Of a stretch of DNA of 64,000 nt, positions 14,312 through 24,188 are shown in pieces (position 1 is the stretch's first letter; each line of letters begins with the position of its first letter). The DNA comes from RGVD01 sp040403075. Lineage in GTDB: Bacteria > Bacteroidota > Bacteroidia > UKL13-3. Made by a program: the position numbers and the translations under genes. Where the stretch lies: contig JBBALJ010000002.1 of the NCBI GenBank assembly GCA_040403075.1, positions 1-64,000 of the forward strand, read 5' to 3'. Under the pieces are notes generated by a model. That model was not told where the DNA came from. It saw nothing but the letters and a program-made list of their open reading frames with translations, and ran no database searches.

Positions 14312-15224
14312 CGATTCGTTAAAGGAGTTCAGACACATTTCGTTATCGGTAGACAAGTCAATCCAAGAAATTAAACTAGCCCAAACTGGTCAAAGGATTG
14401 TCTTCCCTACTGGTTGGTCGAGATTGGATAAGAACCTTCTTGGTGGTTTACAGAAAGGAAAGATGTACGTTATTGCCGGTCGTCCTGGTGTAGGTAAATC
14501 TGCATTTTCAAACCAATTAATTTTCGATGTATTAGATAAAAACAAAGACAAGAAAGTAATAGTACTGTACTGGACATTCGAGATGCCTGACTATCAGCAG
14601 ATCATGAGAGCTGCTTCAAACAAGGCCAATCTCCAGTTCTCACAGTTATACAGTGTCGATCAAAAATTATCTGACGAAGGACTTAAGAAGTATGAAGATG
14701 CAGTAGATGGCTATAGGAAGTATCCTATCTTTTTCTGCTCTATTCCACAGAACATGGTAAAGATTAAAGAGATTAACAACAAGGTGTTTCAAAAGCACCC
14801 TGAACACACAATCATTAATCTTTATGACCATTCGAGATTGATTCTAGGCTCAGAAGACACAGAGCTTCAAAAGCTGAATCAAGTATCGAAAACATGTATG
14901 TGGTTGCAAGCACGAATGGGTAGTATCTCTATCCTGTTGTCACAGCTGAACAGGAATATCGAGCAAGAGTATCGTGCCAAACAACAGTATCAACCACAAC
15001 TTACAGACCTATTTGGTGGTGATTCTATTGGGCAGGATGCTCACGTAGTGATGATGCTACAAAGACCGTTCGACCTTTACGGTATTACAGACAGCTATTG
15101 TGGGGAAGACCCAGAAGGATTGCTAGCCTGTCATATCGAGAAGAATCGTGATGGTCAATTGGGTATGATTCCTTACGAAGCTAATTTGTCAACCTTCAAT
15201 TTGACGGAACGAGTTAAAAAGTAA
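14247..15224 (+). CDS. dnaB: DnaB-type SF4 replicative helicase
   Basis: 325 residues from the ATG at 14247. GWSRLDKNLLGGLQKGKMYV leads to Walker A GRPGVGKS (78-85). Then come TFEMP (motif H1a-like), a Walker-B-type strand INLYDHSRL, SQLNRNIE, and the DLFGGDSIGQDAHVVMML segment typical of DnaB. The usual N-terminal DnaB domain is essentially absent (about 60 residues precede the core), so primase and loader contacts may differ. It would unwind the fork as a hexamer. Confidence 0.9.
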   Translation: MENQNQQLSHQAQKVESQDNFDDSLKEFRHISLSVDKSIQEIKLAQTGQRIVFPTGWSRLDKNLLGGLQKGKMYVIAGRPGVGKSAFSNQLIFDVLDKNKDKKVIVLYWTFEMPDYQQIMRAASNKANLQFSQLYSVDQKLSDEGLKKYEDAVDGYRKYPIFFCSIPQNMVKIKEINNKVFQKHPEHTIINLYDHSRLILGSEDTELQKLNQVSKTCMWLQARMGSISILLSQLNRNIEQEYRAKQQYQPQLTDLFGGDSIGQDAHVVMMLQRPFDLYGITDSYCGEDPEGLLACHIEKNRDGQLGMIPYEANLSTFNLTERVKK

Positions 15225-15241
15225 AATTAAAATTTGACTAA

Positions 15242-15913
15242 ATGGAATTAATCAAGAGCATTTGTATAGACACACTGACAGCTATACAGAATGAAGATTT
15301 TATGAGAGATAAAAAGAAGCCTGGCCACGATCAATGGAAAGATTATGGTCAAGACATTTATACTTTCATGTCAGACATTCAGCAGTTAGGTTTCGAGATC
15401 ATCTTAATCTTAGGAGAGCCTGGTACAGGTAAGTCTTCAGGAATGAGAACTCTTGCCCCTAATACCAATATTTGGTATAATGCTGACAATAAGAACCCAG
15501 TGTGGGAGGGAGGTAAAGCTGAGTATGGTAAGAAAGCCACACCTAGAGCTCCGTATCACGTAGTCCCAACAGACTATGCTGCTATAATCAACCACATCAA
15601 AGGCGGTATAAGCAAAGGCTTACTTGCTGATGAGAGATATGCATTTATCACTGGGCATACCGAAACTTATAAGGTTGGTAACGACACCAAAGAACGTCTT
15701 AAGATCTTAGGTAAGTTAGGTACAAAGATGCAGCTAGAGGGTAAGATGGAGACTGTTCTTTATTCACGAGTAGAAATGATAGGAGGTAATCCTAAATACA
15801 TTCTAGAGACTCAGAATAACGGCTTTAACACTGCTCGTAGCCCACAAAACCTTCTCGAAGGTAAAATCGACAATGATTATCAGATGATAATCGACAAACT
15901 TTCAAATTATTAA
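15242..15913 (+). CDS. RecA-like (Sak4-type) ATPase, apparently circularly permuted
   Basis: 223 residues. Walker A is GEPGTGKS (58-65), but a Walker-B-like strand, ICIDTLTAIQ (D10), comes before it, followed by the QW..YG..I..F segment that normally follows Walker B. After Walker A the order is NADNKNPVW, YHVVPTDYAAII, then FITGHTETY (sensor strand) and a C-terminal TARSP..LLEGKIDNDY segment. This suggests a swapped segment order. Sak4-type proteins anneal or bind single-stranded DNA in phage recombination. The SSB-like gene lies downstream. Confidence 0.75.
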   Translation: MELIKSICIDTLTAIQNEDFMRDKKKPGHDQWKDYGQDIYTFMSDIQQLGFEIILILGEPGTGKSSGMRTLAPNTNIWYNADNKNPVWEGGKAEYGKKATPRAPYHVVPTDYAAIINHIKGGISKGLLADERYAFITGHTETYKVGNDTKERLKILGKLGTKMQLEGKMETVLYSRVEMIGGNPKYILETQNNGFNTARSPQNLLEGKIDNDYQMIIDKLSNY

Positions 15914-15930
15914 TTTTAAAATTTAAGAAC

Positions 15931-16293
15931 ATGTCTATAGAGGCAAACATTCAACAAAACCCAACTGTTGCACAAAATGCAACAACTGACGGACCAATCG
16001 TAATCAGTGTAACAGGAATCATCGGAGATTTAAACGAAGGAATCGATCGTGATGGTATTGCAACTAAGTATGGCTTGACTAAAGCTGAAGTTACTGAGTT
16101 GTTTAAGCATCCTAAATTGGTAGGCCTTCGTGCTCGTAAGAAGATTGCTGTACGTTTTACATTGGTTGATGATACTATTATCACTAAGTCTAATGGTAGT
16201 GATAATGATATAGATAAAGTAGATCCTAATCAAATGGATTTGATGGAAGCTATTGGAGATCATCAAGCAGCAACTGAGGCTATCAGTAACTGA
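15931..16293 (+). CDS. 120-residue small protein with possible HTH
   Basis: A disordered start (MSIEANIQQNPTVAQNA) is followed by a possible helix-turn-helix (DGIATKYGLTKAEVTELFKHP) and a strand-rich tail. It lies between the ATPase and the SSB-like gene and has the same A-rich leader style. It could regulate or assist replication; no family is recognised. Confidence 0.6.
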   Translation: MSIEANIQQNPTVAQNATTDGPIVISVTGIIGDLNEGIDRDGIATKYGLTKAEVTELFKHPKLVGLRARKKIAVRFTLVDDTIITKSNGSDNDIDKVDPNQMDLMEAIGDHQAATEAISN

Positions 16294-16359
16294 GAGTTCA
16301 GGCAGCAACAGGACATAGTTTATACAGCATATTTTCGTTAATTTAAATTCAAAATAAAA

Positions 16360-17127
16360 ATGGCAATTGAGTCAAACAATTCAGAAGAAGTAGTAGCAGG
16401 TGGTGGATATCAGTTATATACTGGTATTGCAGCTGTGAGTGTAGTAGCGGTTAACCCTACTCAAGCAGAACTCCAAGAGATTGGAATTAATGCTAAAGAA
16501 GAACCTAAGTACAGTGTTGAGATCAACGAAGAAGAATTCAACAAGATTGTATTCTACCTTCGTCATGATGACCCTAATATGACTGTTAGATTCGATATCT
16601 TGGCTAAGCCAGAGCATCGTTTATCTAAGAGTGGTAAGGCAATGTGGATTAACAACATCGGTCAGATGACTTGGAGTGAAGAGGCTCCAGTTTACGATTG
16701 GTGGAAGAACTCTGACTCTAGTCGTAAGGCTTATGTTGGAGAAGACACTCTTGTTAACTTCACTAAAGCATGGGCTAACGTAGCCAATGGTGGTAAGATC
16801 AGTTTCGATACTATCGATGCTATCATGAAAGGAGATGTTAAAGAGTTAAAGCAATTAATCAGTGCATTAAATGCTAACAAACTTCGTGTGTTAATTGGTG
16901 TTAAAGATGAGAAGTATCAGACTGTTTATAACCGTCACTTCGGCCGTCTTAAGCCAGCTAACGACAGCTTGTTTGTTAAAGCTCTTAACGAAGACTACGG
17001 TTCATTCAATGCTGAGTATGCAAAGGATCTTAAGTTCGGGGTTTATTCTCCGTCTATGATCGTTGCTGATACAGCTGAAGCAAGTCCCTTCAAAGAAGAA
17101 GAAGGTGACAAGGATGCTTGGATGTAA
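16360..17127 (+). CDS. Probable single-stranded DNA-binding protein
   Basis: 255 residues with many aromatic residues (MWINNIGQMTW, VYDWWKNS) in a strand-rich core. The C-terminus is acidic and ends with an aromatic/hydrophobic tip (EEEGDKDAWM), the hallmark of SSB tails that recruit partner enzymes. High use of optimal-looking GCT/CGT codons fits abundant expression. Its position between the RecA-like ATPase and the primase supports an SSB role. No direct motif proves the OB fold. Confidence 0.6.
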   Translation: MAIESNNSEEVVAGGGYQLYTGIAAVSVVAVNPTQAELQEIGINAKEEPKYSVEINEEEFNKIVFYLRHDDPNMTVRFDILAKPEHRLSKSGKAMWINNIGQMTWSEEAPVYDWWKNSDSSRKAYVGEDTLVNFTKAWANVANGGKISFDTIDAIMKGDVKELKQLISALNANKLRVLIGVKDEKYQTVYNRHFGRLKPANDSLFVKALNEDYGSFNAEYAKDLKFGVYSPSMIVADTAEASPFKEEEGDKDAWM

Positions 17128-17150
17128 TTAGTTTCTAACAAAAGAACAAT

Positions 17151-17179
17151 AGGGGTCGATTATGACCCCTTTTGTTTTT
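17151..17179 (+). terminator. Terminator after the SSB-like gene
   Basis: AGGGGTC (17151-17157) pairs with GACCCCT (17164-17170) around GATTAT, followed by TTTGTTTTT. It separates the helicase-SSB transcript from the primase gene at 17194. Confidence 0.85.
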
Positions 17180-17193
17180 AATTTAGCCTCCTT

Positions 17194-18177
17194 ATGATTG
17201 AATCGAGAAGCAGTGATGCATACTTGCATAAGGATTCTATTTTGTGTAAGATATCTGAGTATGATATATTCAGATATTATTGTCACAATTTTAAGAATTA
17301 TGGTGACAAGTTTTGCAGTGAGTTGAGAGAGGACAGATCCCCTACATGCTCTATTGTACCTTGGAAAGGCAAGGTTATTTACAAAGATTTCGGGAGTGGA
17401 GATAGTCACGATTGCTTCTCTTATGTACAAGCTAAATATGGCTTGACATTCTCAGAAGCAATGAGAGTTATTGACACTGACTTTGGTCTAGGTTTACAAA
17501 GTGGTACTGTTATTAAGAGTCAAATTGCTATTACCTATGGTACTCAGGATGTTATTGAAAGAAGACCAACTAAGATTGAAAAGAAAGCCCGACAATGGAA
17601 TGTCGAGGATAAAAATTTCTGGTCTGAATTTCACATTCCTAAGCACTTATTGACTAAATTTGACGTTCAACCAATTGATTACTTTTGGATAAATGAAGCA
17701 CGTTACCGTTGCCACAGCCTTAGTTATGTATATAACATTAATGGTCGTTATAAAGTCTACAGACCATTTGAAACAGAAGGTAAGTGGTATAGCAACACTT
17801 CTAAAGATGACATTCAAGGGTGGAGACAGCTGAAAGATAATGGAGACATTGTAATTCTAGCCTCTTCTCTCAAGGATGTCATGTGCCTTAATGTATTGGG
17901 GTATGAAGCTATTGCTCTACAGAGTGAGATGCAGATGCCCAGTGCAGAATTAATCAAGCAGTTGAAGGAGAGATTCAATGTTGTAGCTGTGCTGTACGAT
18001 AATGATTTTGAAAAGGATGCAAACCCTGGCCAGACAATGGCCAATAAAATTTGTGCAGAGTTCAACTTAATTAATGTAATTTTACCAGCACATTACAAAT
18101 CTAAAGACATCTCTGACTTAATGAAAGATCATGGAGTAGAGGTAGCAGAAAAGATTGTACAAATACAACTACCGTAA
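17194..18177 (+). CDS. dnaG: DnaG-like primase with Toprim domain
   Basis: 327 residues. The N-terminus resembles a CHC2-type zinc-binding region: FCSELREDRSPTCSI, YKDFGSGDSHDCFSYV and KYGLTFSEAMRVI. The C-terminal Toprim part has ILASSLKDVMCL in place of the usual Glu-bearing strand, and LYDNDFEKDANPG with the DxD. The glutamate of motif I seems replaced (ASSLKD), as I recall for other primases of Bacteroidota phages. It would lay RNA primers for the Pol A enzyme. Confidence 0.85.
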   Translation: MIESRSSDAYLHKDSILCKISEYDIFRYYCHNFKNYGDKFCSELREDRSPTCSIVPWKGKVIYKDFGSGDSHDCFSYVQAKYGLTFSEAMRVIDTDFGLGLQSGTVIKSQIAITYGTQDVIERRPTKIEKKARQWNVEDKNFWSEFHIPKHLLTKFDVQPIDYFWINEARYRCHSLSYVYNINGRYKVYRPFETEGKWYSNTSKDDIQGWRQLKDNGDIVILASSLKDVMCLNVLGYEAIALQSEMQMPSAELIKQLKERFNVVAVLYDNDFEKDANPGQTMANKICAEFNLINVILPAHYKSKDISDLMKDHGVEVAEKIVQIQLP

Positions 18178-18181
18178 ACCA

Positions 18182-18691
18182 ATGGCAAAAAAGACTCAAA
18201 GAATTCGATCTAACACTGTTCAAAAAGCTAAACTTAAACCAGGAGGGAGACTGAAAGGTAAAGGAAAGATTCAAGCTAAACCAAAAGAAGTAGATGGGAT
18301 TAAGTTCAAATCTATGCTTGAGGTATTTTGCTACAGAAAGTTAAAAGAACTTGGAGTTGCTTTTACGTATGAGGAACACTCTTATCAATTGACTGATGCT
18401 TTCTACTATCCTTGTCCAATCTTTGAAACCAAAGCTACGACTAAGGAATTTGTAGACAAGAGTAAGGATAAGATTCGTGGAATTTCTTACACACCAGACT
18501 TTGTAAGTCACGATGCAGATGGTAAGCTGCTATGGGTAATAGAATGTAAAGGTTTTGCTAATGATAGATTTCCAAACACTTGGAAGAACTTCAAGAAGCA
18601 TCTAATCGATACTAATTCTACCTGCCCGTTATTCTTACCAAAAGATCAAAAACAAATATTACAGGTAATTCAGCTCATTTCTGAGCTCTAA
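18182..18691 (+). CDS. PD-(D/E)XK nuclease, DUF1064 type (resolvase-like)
   Basis: 169 residues from the ATG at 18182. A very basic N-terminus (KLKPGGRLKGKGKIQ) precedes the nuclease core: FKSMLEVFCYRKL (E47), ISYTPDF (D106), and VIECKGF (E121, K123). This matches the T7 endonuclease I-like/DUF1064 arrangement for junction-resolving enzymes. It would cut branched DNA before packaging. It overlaps nothing and sits just after the primase. Confidence 0.8.
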   Translation: MAKKTQRIRSNTVQKAKLKPGGRLKGKGKIQAKPKEVDGIKFKSMLEVFCYRKLKELGVAFTYEEHSYQLTDAFYYPCPIFETKATTKEFVDKSKDKIRGISYTPDFVSHDADGKLLWVIECKGFANDRFPNTWKNFKKHLIDTNSTCPLFLPKDQKQILQVIQLISEL

Positions 18692-18711
18692 ACCTTAAAA
18701 TTTAAAGAAAT

Positions 18712-19074
18712 ATGAGCCTAACTATTAATGAAGGCTCTGATTATCTTAAACCACACACTTTTAAAAGAGGGGATTTAATTCTTATTTCTATTGGTAATGG
18801 AATGCATTATGCTATTTATGATAGCATGAGGAATGAAAACAAGATCTACTATTATTTTATAGGAGGTGCTTGGCATAGTCATCCTTATACAAAAGACCAT
18901 ATAAATGGAGATGCTTCATGGTTGTATAGGAAAATTAACGATCCTAAACAAGGATCAGTTGATTTTACTAATACCAATGCAAGTAAAAGAATTTTCCCTC
19001 TTCCACAAGAGATGTGTACTAAGAAGTTATTAGAGATTCAAAACGATTTTAAAAAAGCTAGAAACTTATTATGA
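18712..19074 (+). CDS. 120-residue hypothetical protein
   Basis: MSLTINEGSDYLKPHTFKRGD is followed by a strand-rich, Tyr/His-rich middle (HYAIYDSM, YYYFIGGAWHSHPYTKDH) and a helical C-terminus. The stop overlaps the start of the rIIA-like gene (ATGA), so it is probably translationally coupled with it. No family is recognised. Confidence 0.6.
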   Translation: MSLTINEGSDYLKPHTFKRGDLILISIGNGMHYAIYDSMRNENKIYYYFIGGAWHSHPYTKDHINGDASWLYRKINDPKQGSVDFTNTNASKRIFPLPQEMCTKKLLEIQNDFKKARNLL

Positions 19075-22000
19075 GTATCAAACAGATTGACAATGAATTT
19101 GTCGGTTCAGATACTGGTGTTGCTAAACGAATTAATCGTGGTGCAGAAAAACTAGTATTTGACATATTACAAGCCACACAATATTCTACCCCAATCCCTT
19201 CAACAGTCAGAGAGCTGGTAACAAATGCCTGCGATTCTCAACGAGAGAAGGAGATTGCCATAGAGATATTGACTGGCCAGAAAACTGTGGAAGATTATTA
19301 CATCAATCGAGAAGGTGAGCAGTACGAAGACAGTAACTTCGATCCTAGTTATTACAACATAACTAATCTTGATGTAGTAAACAAACACATTGACGTTATC
19401 TACAAGCACAACGTTGGAGTTGGATATTGTGACCAGTTCACAATTAAAGACTACGGTGTTGGTATCGGTGGTAGACGTTTAGAGGGGATCCTAGAATTAG
19501 GGTAAAGTAAAATTATCTAGGATCCCAACTGAATTACGTAAAGAAAGATCTATGTATATGGGATATACATGGAAAGTAGAGATGCCCTAATAAAATTCCG
19601 TGAATTCAGGGAAAATCTAGAGATAGACAATCCTGAGCTAAGACTTATAGGAATGTAAGTAAAGTGCAACGACTAGTACAAGGAGGCCAGACCGGTCGGT
19701 AAAGTACCACGAGTGCGGAACATGTAGAAATACATGATGATATAGTCTAAACTGCATGTATAATCTAAATGAAGATGCAGAACTAAAGGATAAAGAGCCT
19801 TTAGGATAATAAAAATGATTCTACTAAACGTAATACCTCAGAGAACTTTGGTGCCTTCGGTTTAGGGGCTAAAGTAGCATTATCTACTGGTGTAGACTTC
19901 TACACAATCGAAACTATTTATAATGGTAAACGATTCAAAGCAAATTGTTTTAACTACAAAACAGATTTTCTCATTCCGAGATTTAATCTTAGTACAGGCC
20001 AAGAGAATCCATACATCACATTTACTGATGGGACTAAAGTCTATTATGAGCCGACTATTGAATTGAACAGAACTGAGGTTTCGTTTGGAGTTAAGAAACA
20101 CAATGCAGATCGTTTCCTTGATGCAGTCAGTGAGCAGTTAACTTATTTGAGCAATGTTAGATTCTTTGTGGTTGAAGAGAACGATTACAAACGTGAAATC
20201 GACTTCAAGCCTAGTGTAATCTACAACTCAAAGCATTTAATTATCACTGAAAGTAACTACTATGCACGTCCACATATTGTTGTTGTTAAATCAGAGGGTT
20301 CAACCACTGGTATTAACTATGGTCATGTGGATTTCCGAGAGTTAGAGATGGAGCAGTTATATGGGGCAGTTGGTCTGAAGTGTCCTATACGACAAGTGTA
20401 CAAGAATGAACAGGGGGAAGAAGTAGTTATGCAAGACGGAGTCGATGTTACTCCTAGCCGTGAGAAAGTAATTTGGTCGGACAACACTAAACAGTTTGTT
20501 CAGAACTTAATTCTTCAAGCAGGTGAAGAGGCAACAGAGCTTGTGCAAGAAAAGCTGAATGAAACTGACTTTTTAAAGTGGGTAGCAGCATGTAAGAATG
20601 TAGTATTCTCAGGGAAACTTGAAGGAGATAATTCTGCAAACGGTAAAGTGTTGCAGGCTATGAGTCGAATCATTGATACTAAAACTTTAAAGCCGGTATA
20701 TCCAGAGAACAAACGGATTAAGTTTGATCACATGGGTAAAGTCTTTGAAGGATTTAATATTCGACTACACACATTGAGCAATAAGCTTGAGAACGGAGAA
20801 TTTAAGATAGTTTCTAATACTACTGACGTTGATACTTGGGAAAAGTTTGATGTTGATAAAGTGTATTTTAGAAAAGAAGGATTTACCAGACTTAAAGATG
20901 CATATCTTATGAAGGAGAATGGTGGTTCTTTTATCTCAATTCGGAAGAAGTCAACTCAAGACTTAGAAGACAAATGTGATGACCCTGCTACAAGGCCAGA
21001 GGATCTAGTATTGTATGAAGCTCAGTTAGGGAAGATTAAGAAGAACCAAATAGAAATCGAGAAATATTTATCAGAGTCAGAAAACTACAGAGTTTATGAT
21101 GATGTGATAGTTCCTGATGACTTTGAGGCTAGTCTTAAAGAGGAGGAAGAAGTATTAGCTGCTACAGGTGGTGGAACACAAAGGTTAACTCCTGCAGAAC
21201 TTCGTGAACTTAACAAGCAGATTGTTGGTTACACTGTTCGTGCTGCCACTGCAAGACATGCTAATGAGTGGAATGATTCTGTGTGGGATAAGGTAGAACC
21301 AAAGCTATCAGAACTTAGAGCAACTAAGACTGTGATTTATTACGGTACAGATGCAGATTCTGATAAGCTTAAGTTAGCTGCCGAGGTCTTACATCATTTT
21401 ACTCCTTCAATTTCACAAGTTTATCCTGGATCTAGTTGGACTCCTCCTTACTCTAATGGTAGAAGTGATCCTATGCATTTCTTTATGTGTCATCCTTCTA
21501 GGTTTACCAATGATAAAGGAGAGCTATCACATTCCATGGCAGGTACTATTAACAGGGATTTTAATTGTCCACAGTTAATTAAGCTTAGTGAGAGTAATGT
21601 GAAGCAAGTACAGAATGTAGAAAACATCAAGCATATTGACGAGTTCTTTTATGCTGTGGATGAAGAAGACAATCTTACTTGTAGCTTCTATCTTAGAGTG
21701 TACTATGCTGCACATACTATGGATATTGAGATAGTTCAACCTTTCTTTGAGAATTTACAATCTATTAATCCTTTGTTCTCTCAAATTTATGAGAAGCTTG
21801 ACTATGTAAAAGACAAGTTATCTTACAAATTGAAAGGACATCATCATAACATAATTGATGAGGTTTTTACAAGATTAAATAAGATGGCTGCCTTAGAGTA
21901 TGTGTGCATGACTTCCCCTGATGATAAAGAAGCAATTGCTAATACATCAAGTAAGTTGTTCATAGCATCAGATATTCCAGGAGCCAAGATTCGTATCCCA

Positions 22001-22204
22001 GGGTTAGAAGGGCTGATATCTTACTACAAAGATTTCACAGAAACTTCTCAACATGTGTTGTCTCAAATCTCTAACTACAAGTATGAAGATGAGGCTACCA
22101 AACGTGAGATTCAGCTGTATCTTAAAGCAAAAGGGTTACTCGAAATGACCATTCCTGTTGAAGAATTAAATGAGTTCGAGTCGTTTATTTCACTAAATTT
22201 GTAA
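19071..22204 (+). CDS. rIIA: rIIA-like GHKL ATPase split by a group I intron
   Basis: Exon 1 is 19071-19503 and exon 2 is 19818-22204; joined they give 940 codons (939 residues) with no break. Exon 1 has the GHKL N-box ELVTNACDS (E48, N52) and G1 box KDYGVGIGG (D127). The join reads ELG-YSTKRN and continues into the G2 box GAFGLGAK. T4 rIIA, which shares the GHKL fold, protects infected cells from premature lysis and exclusion. The rIIB-like gene follows at once. Unspliced RNA would give a 144-residue product ending at TAA (19503-19505). Confidence 0.85.
19504..19817 (+). other. Group I intron without an ORF, in rIIA-like gene
   Basis: A 314-nt intron with P/Q elements GAATTCAGGGAAAA (19602-19615) and CAATCCTGAGC (19628-19638), which form P4. 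R is GTGCAACGACTA (19664-19675) and S is GATATAGTC; P7 is GACTA (19671-19675) with TAGTC (19743-19747). The 5' exon end TTAGGGT (19497-19503) pairs with a guide GCCCTAA (19584-19590), leaving the required U-G at the splice site. The intron ends in G at 19817. A 10-bp inverted repeat (GGATCCTAGA/TCTAGGATCC) lies within the P1 loop region. Confidence 0.9.
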
Positions 22205-22227
22205 TACAAATAATAACAAAATCTTAT

Positions 22228-23397
22228 ATGATTAGTTTAAATGTAATTGACGGTAACATCGTCGGATCTTACGGAGAGAAATCATTCTCTGTAACATACA
22301 CTGAAGAGTTGTATGCACAAATGTCAGAACTTGCAAAAAAAGCAGATTCTGCTAATACAATGGACGAGCTTAAGGGTATCTTAGATACCTTCGATGGCTT
22401 GGCTATTGAGGACTACACTGAACTTATTGAAGATAAGTGTGAGTTCATTTTTGTTAACAAAGCAACCGGGGAGTTCTTCTTGAAGACTGGTGATGTGGTT
22501 TCTAACATTCCAATGCCAACAGCACTTGTAGAGAGAATCTATGAGTCTATGGATATGGGATTGGATTTCATGCCACTTGTTAAGATGTGGACTCGTTGGC
22601 TACGTAACCCAATTCTTTGGAAGAAGATGCATAAAGGTACGGGTGTAGAATTCTCTGAGAGATTCTTCAACTTTATTAACTTGAAGTATGTTCACCCTGT
22701 TCTTTACAAAGAACTTACCGAAGAGAAAGGTTTGAGCCATGAGATAGCTGAGAAGAAAGCTACAATGTATCAGATGAAGATCACCAAGGAAGGTTTGTTG
22801 AATGGTTACAAGGTATCTACAGAAGTATTGCATAAGTTTGATGCAGAGTCTGGAGAGCTTGTAGATCGTTACAAACGTACATTCAACGTAGACACTGGAG
22901 AAATTGAGTCAGAAGGCTTGCCAGAGTTTGTTGAGGATCGTTTGTTCCAACCGGCTATCATGGGAACTGGAGGAGATGCATTCTATTGTGAAGGACCTAC
23001 CGGTTATGGTAACCCTGGTCACTTTATCAAAGTAGGATGTACTCATCGTCTTGCTTCTTGGGAGCAGGTGAATATTAATGACCGTCAGTCATGTGTAGCA
23101 GGTCTGCACTTTGGAGGTCTTGAGTATATCAACCGTATCTCAGGTGAGATTCACAACATCTTTGTAGACCCGATGCATATCGGTGCTGTTCCAGATGATC
23201 ACACTGGAGCTATTCGTTGTCTTCAGTATTTTGTGCATTCAAGTTTGGCAGGTGTAAATGGTTCCATTTACCACTCTTCAACTTATGCATCTAAGACTGA
23301 TTGGGAATGGGCTGAAGCTCGTAAAGAAGCAGTAGAGAAATCATCCTCTCGTATTGAGGAAATTAAAGCAAAGATTGCTAGAATAAACAACTTATAA
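22228..23397 (+). CDS. rIIB: rIIB-like protein
   Basis: 389 residues. Several blocks parallel T4 rIIB as I remember it: ALVERIYESMDMGLDFMPL, then LRNP, ITKEGLLNGYKVSTE, DRQSCVAGLHFGGLEYI, and FVDPMHIGAVPDDHTGAIRC. In T4, rIIA and rIIB act together at the membrane to block exclusion. The side-by-side order here supports a conserved pair. A C-terminal helical tail (SSRIEEIKAKIARINN) follows. Confidence 0.8.
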   Translation: MISLNVIDGNIVGSYGEKSFSVTYTEELYAQMSELAKKADSANTMDELKGILDTFDGLAIEDYTELIEDKCEFIFVNKATGEFFLKTGDVVSNIPMPTALVERIYESMDMGLDFMPLVKMWTRWLRNPILWKKMHKGTGVEFSERFFNFINLKYVHPVLYKELTEEKGLSHEIAEKKATMYQMKITKEGLLNGYKVSTEVLHKFDAESGELVDRYKRTFNVDTGEIESEGLPEFVEDRLFQPAIMGTGGDAFYCEGPTGYGNPGHFIKVGCTHRLASWEQVNINDRQSCVAGLHFGGLEYINRISGEIHNIFVDPMHIGAVPDDHTGAIRCLQYFVHSSLAGVNGSIYHSSTYASKTDWEWAEARKEAVEKSSSRIEEIKAKIARINNL

Positions 23398-23408
23398 ATT
23401 AAGCTGCG

Positions 23409-24188
23409 ATGGAAGAAGTATTAGACCAGTGTGCAGGACCAGTGGAACCGATATGTCTAATTGATGGAGATAGCTTAATTTATTATGAGATGGACAAGCC
23501 AACCCTGGAGGAAGCCTTACAAGGGCTAGACTCCAGGGTCTTGACCATTCTTGAACAATGCAAAACCCCTACATACGTTGGGTTTCTTACAGATCATAAC
23601 TGTTTCCGTTATCAAGTTAGTAAAGACTATAAAGCTAATCGGAAACACAGAGCTAAGCCTGTTATCTTTCCTTCACTTAGAGAGTACCTCAAACAAAAAT
23701 GGGGATTCTACGGAGTTGAAGGATTAGAGGCAGACGATCTTGTTAGTTATTATGCTAAGAACGAGCCACGTAAAACTATTATCTGTTCACCTGATAAGGA
23801 TGTCCTTTATCAATGTCCAGGCATGCACTTTAATTATCGTACTACTGAATTCTTACACACATCACCAGATGCTGCTGAAGAATTCTTGTGGAAGCAAGTC
23901 CTTATGGGGGACAGCACAGATAACATACCAGGCATTCCAGGAGTTGGAGTAAAGACAGCTGAGAATTGGTTGATGGGGAGAACTAACGATGTTGAAGCAT
24001 TTGTTTTGAAGAAGTATATTGAGAAATTTGGGAGTACAGAAGGCATTATGCAGTTCTATACTAACTTTAAACTTGTATATTTACTTCAAAGCCCTGAGGA
24101 TATTCTCAGAGAGCTTCAAAATAACTTAGAGCCCTTAAAACCTTTTACTTATATTGCTTATGAGCCAACAGATAGTGACGGATGGTAA
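23409..24188 (+). CDS. 5'-3' exonuclease / flap endonuclease (FEN, PIN-like)
   Basis: 259 residues with metal-binding motifs of the T5 D15/Pol I 5'-nuclease family: IDGDS (D19, D21), KDYKANR, GLEADDLV, SPDKDV, and the helix-hairpin-helix GDSTDNIPGIPGVGVKTA. It supplies primer removal and flap cleavage absent from the Pol A protein at 7610. The 3' end overlaps the next gene by 29 nt. Confidence 0.9.
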   Translation: MEEVLDQCAGPVEPICLIDGDSLIYYEMDKPTLEEALQGLDSRVLTILEQCKTPTYVGFLTDHNCFRYQVSKDYKANRKHRAKPVIFPSLREYLKQKWGFYGVEGLEADDLVSYYAKNEPRKTIICSPDKDVLYQCPGMHFNYRTTEFLHTSPDAAEEFLWKQVLMGDSTDNIPGIPGVGVKTAENWLMGRTNDVEAFVLKKYIEKFGSTEGIMQFYTNFKLVYLLQSPEDILRELQNNLEPLKPFTYIAYEPTDSDGW

